64,000 nucleotides of DNA. It comes from an uncultured SAR86 cluster bacterium (GTDB lineage Bacteria; Pseudomonadota; Gammaproteobacteria; Magnimaribacterales; TMED112). The notes below the pieces were generated by a model. The model searched no databases. It was not told where the DNA came from and worked only from the letters and a program-made list of their open reading frames with translations. This document shows, piece after piece, positions 45,667-55,073 of the stretch. The translations under genes were made by a program, and so were the position numbers. Location: assembly GCA_902619265.1 (NCBI GenBank), contig CACNDL010000001.1, positions 224,157 through 288,156 on the forward strand. Reading direction: 5' to 3'. How positions within the stretch are numbered: the stretch's first letter is position 1; every line of letters begins with the position of its first letter.

Positions 45667-47223
45667 ATGAAAAAATTTTCCTTAATTTTTGTGAGTTTGC
45701 TAAGTCTTTTAGTCTCTCCTCATGATGGCTGGAAAGCAACCAAATTATCCGAAACAATTGCTCACACTCCGTCAGTGCTTCCAGACAGGGTTGTGCTCAC
45801 ATGGAACGATAATACGGCAACGACCCAGTCAGTTTCTTGGCGTACTGATACTTCTGTGATGAGTGGCTATGCCCAAATTGGTATTGCAAATGCCCAAGGT
45901 AGATCTATGCAAACAAATGAATTTAAAGCTGTCACAACACTTTTTAGGAGTGATATTAACGATGCGCATTATCATAATGTTACTTTCACTGATCTTGAGC
46001 CAAATACTATCTATGCTTACCGAGTAGGCGACGGTGAAAATTGGACAGAATACTATCACTTTAAAACTGCAAGCTTAGAACCTCAACCATTCAGTTTTAT
46101 TTACTTTGGAGATGCTCAAAATGAAGTAAAAACCCATTGGTCTAGAGTCTTTAGGGAGGCATTTCGTGACGCTCCCAGAGCAGCATTTACACTCCATGCT
46201 GGCGATCTAGTCGATGAGCATTATATGGATGCTCAGTGGGGCGAATGGCACCAAGCTCCTGACTGGGTTAATGGCACAATACCTGTGATAGCAACACCAG
46301 GTAATCACGAATATTTAGATGACTCCCAACGCAAACGAATATGGACAACCAAAGTTGGCGCTGAAGTAAAAATAGATGTTGATGAGTATACATTACATGC
46401 TCCGGGCGTATTCAAATTACTTATAGAAGACGAATTTGAGCAAAGTGGTTCTTTATTAGTGCAGGAAAATGGTCAGATACAGTCGATCGATACTGGCATC
46501 GAGACAATTACTGGCTTTTCTCAAGCTGAATTAAAAGGCAAGGTAATTTTAGGAGGAGGAGCACCTCTTTACGATCGACTGCAAAACCCAACAGGAATTC
46601 CAATTTTAAGTACACATTGGCGCCCACAATTTTCTTTCCCTATTCAAGACGTGCCCAAAGATAGTTTGAAAGAAACCGTCTACTTTATTGATTACCAAGG
46701 CGTAAGATTTATCTCTTTAGATTCTAATACTGAGCTGGAAGCACAAGTTCCGTGGCTGGAGAAAACTTTGGAGCAAAATCCGAACCGATGGACAATTCTT
46801 ACATTTCATCATCCGATGTATTCACCTGCTTCTGATCGAGATAATGTAGAGCAAAGAGACCTTTGGAAGCCGTTGTTTGATAAGTATAAAGTCGACTTAA
46901 TCCTGAGTGGTCACGACCACACTTATTCTAGAACGGGCCTTGTTGACACCAAGAATTTACAGAATGTGCCAACCGGTTATCAACAAGCTTACGATCCGGA
47001 GATTGGCACAGTCAATGTTGTCTCAGTCAGTGGTCCAAAGATGTATGAAATTACCAAAGGTCAGTACGCTAAAACTTTTGGTGAAAACAAACAGTTGTAC
47101 CAAATCATCGATATTGATGGCGATAATTTACGCTTCAGAGCTTTTACAGCAACCGGCGTTTTACACGATGAATTTCAACTCCAGAAAAGAGTTGATAAGC
47201 CTAATTTATTAATCGAAAAATAG
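45667..47223 (+). CDS. secreted purple-acid-phosphatase-like metallophosphoesterase
   Basis: I start at the ATG at 45667 (518 residues); the longer in-frame start at 45619 lies inside tRNA-Ile. A Sec-type signal is followed by a fibronectin-like N-terminal domain (RVVLTWNDNTATTQSVSW), then the calcineurin-like core: YFGDAQ, HAGDLVDE, ATPGNHEY, TFHHPMYS and SGHDHTYSR. This is the order of purple acid phosphatases. An insert of roughly 85 residues after GNHE (about 230-315) contains GSLLVQENGQIQSIDT, which resembles a PAS-like strand pair. It probably frees phosphate from organic esters in the periplasm or outside. Confidence 0.87.
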   Translation: MKKFSLIFVSLLSLLVSPHDGWKATKLSETIAHTPSVLPDRVVLTWNDNTATTQSVSWRTDTSVMSGYAQIGIANAQGRSMQTNEFKAVTTLFRSDINDAHYHNVTFTDLEPNTIYAYRVGDGENWTEYYHFKTASLEPQPFSFIYFGDAQNEVKTHWSRVFREAFRDAPRAAFTLHAGDLVDEHYMDAQWGEWHQAPDWVNGTIPVIATPGNHEYLDDSQRKRIWTTKVGAEVKIDVDEYTLHAPGVFKLLIEDEFEQSGSLLVQENGQIQSIDTGIETITGFSQAELKGKVILGGGAPLYDRLQNPTGIPILSTHWRPQFSFPIQDVPKDSLKETVYFIDYQGVRFISLDSNTELEAQVPWLEKTLEQNPNRWTILTFHHPMYSPASDRDNVEQRDLWKPLFDKYKVDLILSGHDHTYSRTGLVDTKNLQNVPTGYQQAYDPEIGTVNVVSVSGPKMYEITKGQYAKTFGENKQLYQIIDIDGDNLRFRAFTATGVLHDEFQLQKRVDKPNLLIEK

Positions 47224-47259
47224 ATTTCTGCTTTAAACCTTACTATTATCTTAATTAGT

Positions 47260-47336
47260 GCAAAGGGGAGGCTTGTCCTGAGATCTGAAAAGGAACCCTT
47301 TGAACCTGAACCATATAGTGATGGCGGAGGAATTGC
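47260..47336 (+). promoter_or_regulatory. TPP (thi-box) riboswitch
   Basis: The aptamer core is unmistakable. GCAAAGGGGAGGC opens the structure, CTGAGA sits at 47278, then ACCCTTTGAACCTGA (47295-47309), ATAGTGATGGCGGAGG, and TTGC pairing back to GCAA to close P1. The conserved CTGAGA and GAACCTGA segments contact thiamine pyrophosphate. The Shine-Dalgarno GGAGG (47326-47330) lies inside the 3' conserved strand, 6 bases from the receptor ATG, so ligand binding should hide it directly. A possible -10 (TATTAT, 47244-47249) precedes it. Confidence 0.95.
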
Positions 47337-49439
47337 ATGAAAAACATCATAAATTATCTATATATTTTCGTAATTTTTTTTGCATCTGAATTTATTAGTT
47401 CAGATGAATTAGAAGAAGTGATAGTTGTGGCTGATTATCGTCAGACCGACTTAAGCAAAGAAGATTCAAGCGTATTCATACTTGATCAGGATGATATAAA
47501 AAGTGAACCAATCAAGCATTTTGAGAATCTTTCATACCTTATACCTAATCTTAATTTTGCTGCGAGTGATTCCAGAGCAAGGTATTTTCAAATAAGAGGT
47601 ATTGGCGAGCGGTCAGGGTATTTAGGAACTCCAAATTCATCGGTGGCATTCTTAATTGATGATGTAGATTATTCAGGACAAGGTGGCATAGCAACCACTT
47701 TTGACGTTGAACAGATTGAAGTCTTTAGAGGTCCTCAAGGAGCTAGGATTGGTGCCAATGCTCTAGCTGGTTTAATTTACATAAAAACCAAAGAACCCAC
47801 CAAAGAATTTGAGGGTACGTCTGAGATTACATACGGCGATTACAATACTTTAAGCTCTGGTCTTGCTTTTGGCGGACCAGTCAATGATAGTGGCAATATT
47901 AGGTTTAGATTTGCCGTGAGGAAAGATGATACTGATGGTTTTCGTGAGAATCTGTATTTGAATAGATCTGATACTTCTAGAAAGGATGAAACTACGTTAC
48001 GACTTAAACTCGATTTTGATTTAGACAGAGACTTGTCTGCTAAAGTTCTATTGAGTCAGGTTGATATGGATGATCCTGCTGATATTTGGACCATAGATGG
48101 CTCATTGAACACACTATCAGATCGACCAGGTATGGATGCTCAGAAAACCGATACTCTGGGCCTTAAATTTTTCAAAAAAAATAGATATTCAGAATTTCAA
48201 AGTCTGACAAGCACTACCGATACAGATGTAGTTTTTAGTTATGATGCGGATTGGGGTAATGTTGATTCTCATGCACCCTATACGTACGATTATTTTTCTC
48301 AAACATTACGTAATCGTAAATCCTTTGGTCAAGAGTTTAGACTGGTATCAAATGAAAGCTTCGAGGCTGAAAGATTCCCTTTTTCATGGGTAATAGGCCT
48401 TTCTTATCTAAAACTTGACGAAACAAATGATCGCCAAGATGATGGCTTATACGGAGATCCTCTGGATCCTTTCAGTCCTTATGCAAGCCTTACTATTTCC
48501 TCGAGCGATTATTCTTCAGAGAACACTGCTTTATTTGGCAATCTCGAATATGACTTCACGGCATTTACTAAAATATCCTTGGGTCTTCGTTGGGAGGACT
48601 GGTCAGCTAAGTATTCAGATTCAGATAATGAGAGATTTAAACCATCCAATAGCATGATCGGTGGTAAAGCATCTTTAATTCATAATTTTGATGGTGATAA
48701 AAATCTATTTATTAATTATGCCAAAGGTTATAAACAAGGTGGTTTTAATGTTGGGTTAAGTTTAATAGAGGGCACAACTGCTGAAGATTTAGAATACGAT
48801 CCAGAATTTTTGACCAATTATGAAATTGGTGTAGACCTGCCTATCAACACAAATACCGATTTAAGATTAAATGCGTTTTATTCTGATCGAGAAGACCAAC
48901 AAGTGCTGATATCGACACAAGTAGATCCAAATGATCCAAATACGTTTGTTTATCTTACTCAAAATGCTGCCGAGGGCTTAAATTTCGGATTAGAGTTAAA
49001 CCTTAATACTGTTTTCTCTGAAAATTTAAGTGCTTTTGTAAATTTAGGCTTGCTCAAAACAGAGATTAAGAATTGGGAATCAAGACCAGATCTTGAAGGA
49101 AGAGCACAAGCTCATGCTCCAACAAATTCATACTCCATTGGGTTGAATTACATACCTTTCAACAATGCTTATTTAAATGTAAATTTCACTGGAAAGAGCG
49201 GTTTCTATTATTCAGATTCACATAACAATAAATCCGATTCATATTTATTAACGAATGTAAATTTTGGATATGAGCTAAATGATTGGGCCTTTGAGATTTG
49301 GGCAAGAAATCTTTTTGATGAGTATTATGCAACCCGAGGATTTTACTTTGGAAATGAGGCACCAGATTTTGTTGATACCTTGTATGAAAGACATGGTGAC
49401 CCAAGGCATCTTGGGTTATCAGTAAGATATGATTTTTGA
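47337..49439 (+). CDS. TonB-dependent receptor, predicted thiamine uptake
   Basis: This 700-residue receptor has an N-terminal signal (to about residue 22), the TonB box LEEVIVVADY, a plug with RYFQIRGIGERSGY (near 80) and VEVFRGPQGARIGANA-like EQIEVFRGPQGARIG (near 129), and a barrel ending VRYDF. The TPP riboswitch directly upstream and the PnuT-type permease gene overlapping its 3' end by 11 bp identify thiamine or its phosphates as the probable cargo. Comparable thi-box receptors have been predicted in other Gram-negatives. Confidence 0.9.
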   Translation: MKNIINYLYIFVIFFASEFISSDELEEVIVVADYRQTDLSKEDSSVFILDQDDIKSEPIKHFENLSYLIPNLNFAASDSRARYFQIRGIGERSGYLGTPNSSVAFLIDDVDYSGQGGIATTFDVEQIEVFRGPQGARIGANALAGLIYIKTKEPTKEFEGTSEITYGDYNTLSSGLAFGGPVNDSGNIRFRFAVRKDDTDGFRENLYLNRSDTSRKDETTLRLKLDFDLDRDLSAKVLLSQVDMDDPADIWTIDGSLNTLSDRPGMDAQKTDTLGLKFFKKNRYSEFQSLTSTTDTDVVFSYDADWGNVDSHAPYTYDYFSQTLRNRKSFGQEFRLVSNESFEAERFPFSWVIGLSYLKLDETNDRQDDGLYGDPLDPFSPYASLTISSSDYSSENTALFGNLEYDFTAFTKISLGLRWEDWSAKYSDSDNERFKPSNSMIGGKASLIHNFDGDKNLFINYAKGYKQGGFNVGLSLIEGTTAEDLEYDPEFLTNYEIGVDLPINTNTDLRLNAFYSDREDQQVLISTQVDPNDPNTFVYLTQNAAEGLNFGLELNLNTVFSENLSAFVNLGLLKTEIKNWESRPDLEGRAQAHAPTNSYSIGLNYIPFNNAYLNVNFTGKSGFYYSDSHNNKSDSYLLTNVNFGYELNDWAFEIWARNLFDEYYATRGFYFGNEAPDFVDTLYERHGDPRHLGLSVRYDF

Positions 49440-50022
49440 TTTTCTTCAAGCAAATTGGTTTGAAATAGTCGCAGCACTTCTTGCTATTGCTTATTTAGTG
49501 CTAGCAATGATGCAAGATGTAAGGTGTTGGGTAGCGTGGATCATTAGTTCCTTAATGTATTTATTTGTAATGTATTCAGCAGGTCTATACATGGAGGCTT
49601 TGCTTCAGATCTTTTATATTTTTATTGGTTTTTATGGTCTGTATCAATGGAGATTTAAGTCTGACCTAAATGAGTCTTTAAAAATTACAACTTGGAGTGC
49701 TAGAAATCATTTAATAGTAATTGGAATTTTAATTTTTCTGACTTTTGTATCTGGTTATATTTTGACAATCTATACTACTGCTGCATCACCTTTTGTAGAC
49801 GCATTTACAACTTGGGGAGCAATAGCAGCTTCGTATCTTGTTGCTAAAAAAATTCTAGAGAATTGGTTCTACTGGTTTGTTATAGATTTCGTCTCAGTTT
49901 TTCTTTTTATATCACGTGAGTTGTATCCAACTGCATTACTCTTTGGAGTTTATTTGGTACTTGTAGTATTTGGATATAGTGCTTGGAGTAAAAGTTGGCA
50001 ACATGCAGATGAGCAAAATTAA
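49429..50022 (+). CDS. pnuT: PnuC-family permease, probable thiamine transporter PnuT
   Basis: This 197-residue inner-membrane protein has about seven helices and the family motifs CWVAWIISSLMYLFVMYSAG (near residue 28), a YGLYQWRF turn (near 67) and NWFYWFVIDFVSVFLF (near 144). PnuC carries nicotinamide riboside; its relatives PnuT carry thiamine by facilitated diffusion and rely on intracellular phosphorylation for trapping. The upstream TPP riboswitch and downstream kinase point to PnuT. It overlaps its neighbours on both sides. Confidence 0.88.
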   Translation: MIFDFLQANWFEIVAALLAIAYLVLAMMQDVRCWVAWIISSLMYLFVMYSAGLYMEALLQIFYIFIGFYGLYQWRFKSDLNESLKITTWSARNHLIVIGILIFLTFVSGYILTIYTTAASPFVDAFTTWGAIAASYLVAKKILENWFYWFVIDFVSVFLFISRELYPTALLFGVYLVLVVFGYSAWSKSWQHADEQN

Positions 50023-50728
50023 AATATTAGAAACTATCAGTGAAACACCTTATTCTCGGGTTTCATATTGCTATTTAAATGATGTAAAAGCAGTATTAAA
50101 AACTAAAAAAGAAGCAATTATCACTAATTCTATTGCGACAGAGTTAGAGATACATCAATTTCTAATGAAATATGATCTTTGTCCAGAAATTCTTGACTAT
50201 GATTTGCTAAACAATCGCATTGTCTATGAATACATAGAATATCCGGTTGAAAATTCTGAGTACAATCAGGTTCTTTTAAAAATATTTGGTGAGACATTAA
50301 GTAAACTTCACTCATTAGATTACAAAAACTTAGCCATAGATACTTTTGAGGAAAAGATCGAAAGTTACAGAAATATGCTCTGCACAAGTGCCACGATTGA
50401 AATTAAAGAGAGCTTTGCAATGTTTGATAAGCTTTATAAGAAACCTTATAAGCTCGCGTTTTGTCACAATGATCTCAACAAAATGAATATTTTTCTCGAT
50501 AAAAACATGAAATTTATAGATTGGGAATATACTGGGTTAAATCAACCAATATATGAAATTGCATCAATAAAAAAATCGTTTAATTTATCTTCAGATCAAC
50601 TTGATATTTTTCTAAAAGCTTATGGTCAAGATTTTAATCCTAAAGAAATTGAAGAATTTGAAGTACTTGTAGGTGTCATTGAAAAGATATGGCAAAAAGT
50701 CACAAATAAGCTCAAAACTCATCGATAA
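50009..50728 (+). CDS. choline/thiamine-kinase-like phosphotransferase, probable thiamine kinase
   Basis: The 239-residue protein has a small APH-type kinase fold with the catalytic loop FCHNDLNKMNIFL (near residue 151) and the metal site FIDWEYTGLNQPIYEIAS. This is the layout of ThiK (YcfN) and LicA-type kinases. I start at the ATG at 50009, overlapping the permease stop by 14 bp; 50003 and 49970 are in-frame alternatives. Placed after a TPP-controlled receptor and permease, it would trap thiamine as its monophosphate. A choline kinase is the alternative. Confidence 0.78.
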   Translation: MSKIKILETISETPYSRVSYCYLNDVKAVLKTKKEAIITNSIATELEIHQFLMKYDLCPEILDYDLLNNRIVYEYIEYPVENSEYNQVLLKIFGETLSKLHSLDYKNLAIDTFEEKIESYRNMLCTSATIEIKESFAMFDKLYKKPYKLAFCHNDLNKMNIFLDKNMKFIDWEYTGLNQPIYEIASIKKSFNLSSDQLDIFLKAYGQDFNPKEIEEFEVLVGVIEKIWQKVTNKLKTHR

Positions 50729-50829
50729 ATCAATTTTTTATGTAAATTTATTGATTTATGCTAATAAAATTAATATATTCTTCCTAAATTCATCAAATAA
50801 ACTTACATTTTTAACTAATAGACAAATAA

Positions 50830-51864
50830 ATGAGGATTGCATTAAATGGTTTTGGCAGAATTGGTAGAAACATTCTGCGCTCATATCTGGCTAGAGAACA
50901 AGTCTGGAAGAAATTTAATCAAATAGAAATTGTAGCTATTAATGATCTTGGATCTCCAAGTGATAACGCCCATCTTTTAAAATACGACTCAGTGCATGGG
51001 AGGCTCAAAAATGAGGTTAAATGCTCAGAGACCTCTATTAAAGTTGATGGTCATGAGATTGCATGTTACTCAGAAAGAGAGCCTTCAAAACTTCCTTGGG
51101 AAAAATTAAACATAGACATAGTATTTGAGTGCACTGGTTTGTTTACTAGCAAGGATAAAGCAGAACAACATATAGAAGCAGGAGCAAAGAAAGTTTTAAT
51201 TTCAGCTCCAGGAAAAAACGTTGATAAAACCGTTGTATTTGGTGTGAACCATGAGACGTTAACGAAAGAAGATAAAATTATTTCAAATGCGTCATGCACA
51301 ACTAATTGTCTCGCACCATTAGCAAAAGTTATTCATGAGGAATATAAAATTTTAAATGGTATGGCAAACACTATTCATGCATATACAAACGATCAGTCAT
51401 TATTGGATGTACATCATTCCGATCTCTTAAGAGCGAGAGCAGCCAGCTTATCTATGATTCCAACAAAAACTGGTGCTGCAACAGCTGTTGGCGATGTATT
51501 GCCAGAATTAAAAGGAAAACTAGATGGACTTGCAGTTAGAGTGCCTGTATCAAATGTATCTTTATTGGATTTCACATTTACAACTCAGAAAGATTTTTCT
51601 ATTGATGAATTGAATACAAGACTTTTAGCAGCTTCCAAAAATGGCCTCTCTGGAATTTTAGATGTTAATGAGGTGCCTTTGGTAAGTACAGATTTTGGGA
51701 ATGATCCTCACTCAGTTATTTATGATAAATCTCACACAAGAAAAATAGATAACTCAACTAAAATTTTAGCCTGGTACGATAACGAGTGGGGATTCTCAAA
51801 TAGAATGCTCGATGTAGCGAATTACCTAAACCAACTCTCAAAAAAAGAATCTCAAGCAGCTTAA
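50830..51864 (+). CDS. gap: glyceraldehyde-3-phosphate dehydrogenase, type I
   Basis: This 344-residue enzyme oxidises glyceraldehyde 3-phosphate to 1,3-bisphosphoglycerate. It has the NAD motif NGFGRIGRN (residues 6-14), IND with Asp favouring NAD over NADP, the catalytic cysteine in SNASCTTNCLAP (near 155), the catalytic His in HAYTNDQ, and WYDNEWGFSNRM near the end. The 101-bp upstream gap is very AT-rich with no clear operator. An erythrose-4-phosphate dehydrogenase is a less likely reading. A 7-bp inverted repeat follows (51851-51875) but lacks a T run. Confidence 0.93.
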   Translation: MRIALNGFGRIGRNILRSYLAREQVWKKFNQIEIVAINDLGSPSDNAHLLKYDSVHGRLKNEVKCSETSIKVDGHEIACYSEREPSKLPWEKLNIDIVFECTGLFTSKDKAEQHIEAGAKKVLISAPGKNVDKTVVFGVNHETLTKEDKIISNASCTTNCLAPLAKVIHEEYKILNGMANTIHAYTNDQSLLDVHHSDLLRARAASLSMIPTKTGAATAVGDVLPELKGKLDGLAVRVPVSNVSLLDFTFTTQKDFSIDELNTRLLAASKNGLSGILDVNEVPLVSTDFGNDPHSVIYDKSHTRKIDNSTKILAWYDNEWGFSNRMLDVANYLNQLSKKESQAA

Positions 51865-51906
51865 GCCTATGCTTGAAATAATTCTCAATAGTCTTAAATT
51901 TATACA

Positions 51907-52407
51907 ATGAAAAATTTATATGTATTTTTACTCTTTTTAACTATGAGCGCATTTGCTGGAATGTCTGAAAAACCCGATCAATGGTATGTTGTAACTGACA
52001 GAGTTATGGGTGGATCATCAAATTTGGAAGCTGATTATGATGATGGCACATTCAAAATGACTGGTAACGTCGTAAAAAAAGACGGTGGGTTCGTTAGATT
52101 AGCCCACAGACCAGAAGAGATAAATAAAAATGCTAAGGGTATAAAATTCAAAGCCAGAGGCAACAACGAAACTTATGAAGTTCACTTGACTCTCAAAGGA
52201 GTAAAAATGCCCCCATGGTCCTACTTAAGTTCAACTTTTAACGTCAGTGAAAACTGGCAGGAATTTGAAATTAGTTTTAGCGATTTCAAAAAAAATGGAT
52301 ACATGATGGCATCAATGAAGCCCCAAAATATCAGAGATATCAGTATCGCTGGTTATGGTAGAGATTTTGATGTAGACCTTGAATTCAAAGACGTCACTGT
52401 TTTTTAA
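51907..52407 (+). CDS. secreted CIA30-like (NDUFAF1-type) domain protein
   Basis: The 166-residue protein has a Sec signal (about residues 1-17) and one beta-sandwich domain. VVTDRVMGGSSNLEADYDDG and KKDGGFVRLAHRP match the CIA30 family pattern of VMGG-S and GGF. CIA30 in mitochondria assists complex I assembly, but exported bacterial versions have no known role and may bind carbohydrate. It lies 42 bp after gap and 38 bp before the third receptor gene. Confidence 0.78.
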   Translation: MKNLYVFLLFLTMSAFAGMSEKPDQWYVVTDRVMGGSSNLEADYDDGTFKMTGNVVKKDGGFVRLAHRPEEINKNAKGIKFKARGNNETYEVHLTLKGVKMPPWSYLSSTFNVSENWQEFEISFSDFKKNGYMMASMKPQNIRDISIAGYGRDFDVDLEFKDVTVF

Positions 52408-52445
52408 ACTAGCTTTTGTAGATCATTAAAGTAATAATACCTCTT

Positions 52446-55025
52446 GTGAGGGAGCTTAAATTATTAGTACTCTTATATGCACTTCTAGTAAGTGTGAGTA
52501 CACTTCACTCCCAAGAAATTGAAGAAGTTTTAATAACTGGCTCTAATTTAAAAGATACAGAATTAGATTCATCTCCTATAGAGCAAATATCATCTGATGA
52601 TTTTGATAAATTTAATATCAATAATATTGCTGAAATTAGTAAATTTTTAAATAGTTCATCTGGTTCACGTTTCCAAACTAATGCACTTGAGGGAGTTGAC
52701 CAAGGAATGGCATCCATTACACTTCGAGGTTTGAATCAGGCATCCACTCTATTACTTATCAATTCTAAAAGACATACATTTGCGGGAACTCCTTCTAATG
52801 ATGGAGAGGGCTATATTGATGCAAACATCATCCCTGAGATTGCTTTTAGGAATATAGAAATCTTAAAAGAAGGCGCAACAACTGCTTACGGTTCCGATGC
52901 TGTAGCTGGGGTAATTAATTTTAAAACTTACAAAGAATTTGAGGGATTTAAAATTAGATTTGGTGATCAAACTGCTGAGAACAATAATAATAAAGAAACA
53001 AACTTTGGCTTATTATTTGGTGCCAAGTTCCTGGGCTTAAACGCTGTTTTTGGTTTTAATCAATTAGATCGCTCACCTTTTTCTGCCTCAGAGATCCCCC
53101 AAATTGCTGAACTAGCAATTAGCGGTTTGGGCAATACTTTTATTTTAACTGATGACGATACCGTGAATGATGGTTTGTATGCAGGAGAATATACATCTGG
53201 TCAGGTTGTACCTGATCCAAATTGTGAGCAGAACGGTGGAATTTTAGATGGATTTTGTAGGTTTAGGTATGGCACAAGATTTAATCTTTATAACGATGAG
53301 AACCACAATAAAATCTATTTGTCATTATCCAATAATAACCATGATTTCACACTTTTAACTTCAAGCGTTCAAGTGAATGACAATCCCCAATCTCCATCCT
53401 ATCCGGCACTACCCTTTTTATCTCGCGAAATAAATCCGGGTGAAGGTGGAAGCCCATTTAATGTTCCAGTTAGATGGCTGGGAAGACCTCTGGGAGCTCA
53501 GTATTCCTCACCCTTATCACCAAAAGATATTAGCCAGTACCATTTAAGTTACAGTTACCTATTAGCTCTGAATAATTTTGAGATAGATTTATCTCTCACA
53601 ACAAGTGAACATAAAAATGAACATAACAGGCCAGATATTATTGACTCCCGGTTCCAACAAGCCTTACTTGGTAACGGTGGAGAAAATGGTGATCTCACTT
53701 GGAATATATTCGATCACACGCAGAACTCACCAGAACTAATAGATTTTGTTAGGGGGGCAGAAATTTCAACAAAAGACGGCGGCCTTACAACTTTAGAAAC
53801 TGTAGCAAGATCCTCATTCAATGATTTTAATTACGCATTCGGGATTCAGCTCAATAATGAGACTCTTGATATTGAATATAACGATTTAGCAAGAGCAGAG
53901 TTTGATAGTGATGGCAAGATTACCAAAACAGCCGATTTATTTTTTCTTGGTGGAGGTCAAAATGTTGATGAAAGTAGAAATAAATATGGTGCTTTTTTTG
54001 AGGGTGAGCAAGAATTTTTTGGATCACTTGGCTTACGATTGGCAGCCAGATATGAAAAAGTTGATAATTTTTCATCATTAGATCCAAAGCTTTCTTTAAG
54101 ATTTAGCCCAATAGAAGAAATAACTTTCAGAATTTCACGTGGAACATCATTCACTATGCCATCTATGGCGCAAATGTTCTCAAGTGACATAAATCTTGGC
54201 AGTGTTAGAGATCTTGATGATAATATTTTTGTTCGACAAGCAAGAATAGGTAATCCAGATTTAAAACCAGCCACCTCAACTAATTCTAATTTTGGGTTCG
54301 TATACGATTCTGACGTGAATAGATTTTCTCTCGATTATTGGGAAATTGATTATCGAAACAGAATTGAAGCGGAAAGCTCACAAGCTTTACTAGACCTTGA
54401 CCCCCAAGGTCCAAGTATCACAAGAAACGAGAACGGTGAACTTATCGCAGTAACTACAACATACTTTAATGAAGAAAATACATTAATCTCCGGTATTGAC
54501 TTAAGCTACGAGCATAATTTTGATCTTGATGATAATGGCCAATTGGAATTCGCTCTAAAAGGAACTTCTTTTTTTGAGTTTTTGACACCCGATCAAAGTG
54601 CAGATGGTTCAGAAAACATACTGGTAAACAGAATTGGCAAATTCAATTTTGATACACATACACATGCACTTCCCAGAAATAGAATTAATTCATTTCTAAC
54701 TTGGAAATATAAAGAATATGAGACTGGTTTTAATGCAAGGTATATCAGCAGCTATGAAAATAATCGTTCTATTCCAGATAGTGCGGCTAGCCTTGGATAC
54801 AGAAGTAAAGTTGATTCATTCCTGGTTTTTGATTTATCTTTTGAACTCCCAATTGGAGTGCTTTTCAATAATGTAAGCCTGGATGGGAAGTTCGCCCTGA
54901 TAAATCTTTTTGATGAGGATCCGCCACTTTTATATGACGCTCCAGACTTTAGTTTTGACACAAGAGTGCATGATCCTAGAGGCAGAATGTTAAATATACA
55001 ATTTGAACTTGGCTTAGTGGATTAA
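52446..55025 (+). CDS. TonB-dependent outer-membrane receptor, ligand unknown
   Basis: The 859-residue receptor starts at GTG (52446); the following residues form a good signal peptide ending at LHSQ. A TonB box (IEEVLITGSNLKD) follows, then a plug with SITLRGLNQASTLLLINSKR (near residue 90-109) and LKEGATTAYGSDAVAGVINF (near 139-158), and a large barrel. ILKEGATTAYGSDAVAG is typical of receptors for larger organic ligands, but no specificity can be read. It is followed after 48 bp by a MerC-like gene and then a phosphatase and a nucleotide-carrier-like gene. Confidence 0.92.
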   Translation: MRELKLLVLLYALLVSVSTLHSQEIEEVLITGSNLKDTELDSSPIEQISSDDFDKFNINNIAEISKFLNSSSGSRFQTNALEGVDQGMASITLRGLNQASTLLLINSKRHTFAGTPSNDGEGYIDANIIPEIAFRNIEILKEGATTAYGSDAVAGVINFKTYKEFEGFKIRFGDQTAENNNNKETNFGLLFGAKFLGLNAVFGFNQLDRSPFSASEIPQIAELAISGLGNTFILTDDDTVNDGLYAGEYTSGQVVPDPNCEQNGGILDGFCRFRYGTRFNLYNDENHNKIYLSLSNNNHDFTLLTSSVQVNDNPQSPSYPALPFLSREINPGEGGSPFNVPVRWLGRPLGAQYSSPLSPKDISQYHLSYSYLLALNNFEIDLSLTTSEHKNEHNRPDIIDSRFQQALLGNGGENGDLTWNIFDHTQNSPELIDFVRGAEISTKDGGLTTLETVARSSFNDFNYAFGIQLNNETLDIEYNDLARAEFDSDGKITKTADLFFLGGGQNVDESRNKYGAFFEGEQEFFGSLGLRLAARYEKVDNFSSLDPKLSLRFSPIEEITFRISRGTSFTMPSMAQMFSSDINLGSVRDLDDNIFVRQARIGNPDLKPATSTNSNFGFVYDSDVNRFSLDYWEIDYRNRIEAESSQALLDLDPQGPSITRNENGELIAVTTTYFNEENTLISGIDLSYEHNFDLDDNGQLEFALKGTSFFEFLTPDQSADGSENILVNRIGKFNFDTHTHALPRNRINSFLTWKYKEYETGFNARYISSYENNRSIPDSAASLGYRSKVDSFLVFDLSFELPIGVLFNNVSLDGKFALINLFDEDPPLLYDAPDFSFDTRVHDPRGRMLNIQFELGLVD

Positions 55026-55073
55026 AAATTACTTTAAGTGGATAACATTTTAAAAGGTAAGTAACATATCAAA

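Noticed and set aside
51851..51875. Inverted repeat after gap as a terminator
   Set aside because: The stem is 7 bp with an 11-base loop and there is no T run, so it does not meet the form of an intrinsic terminator.
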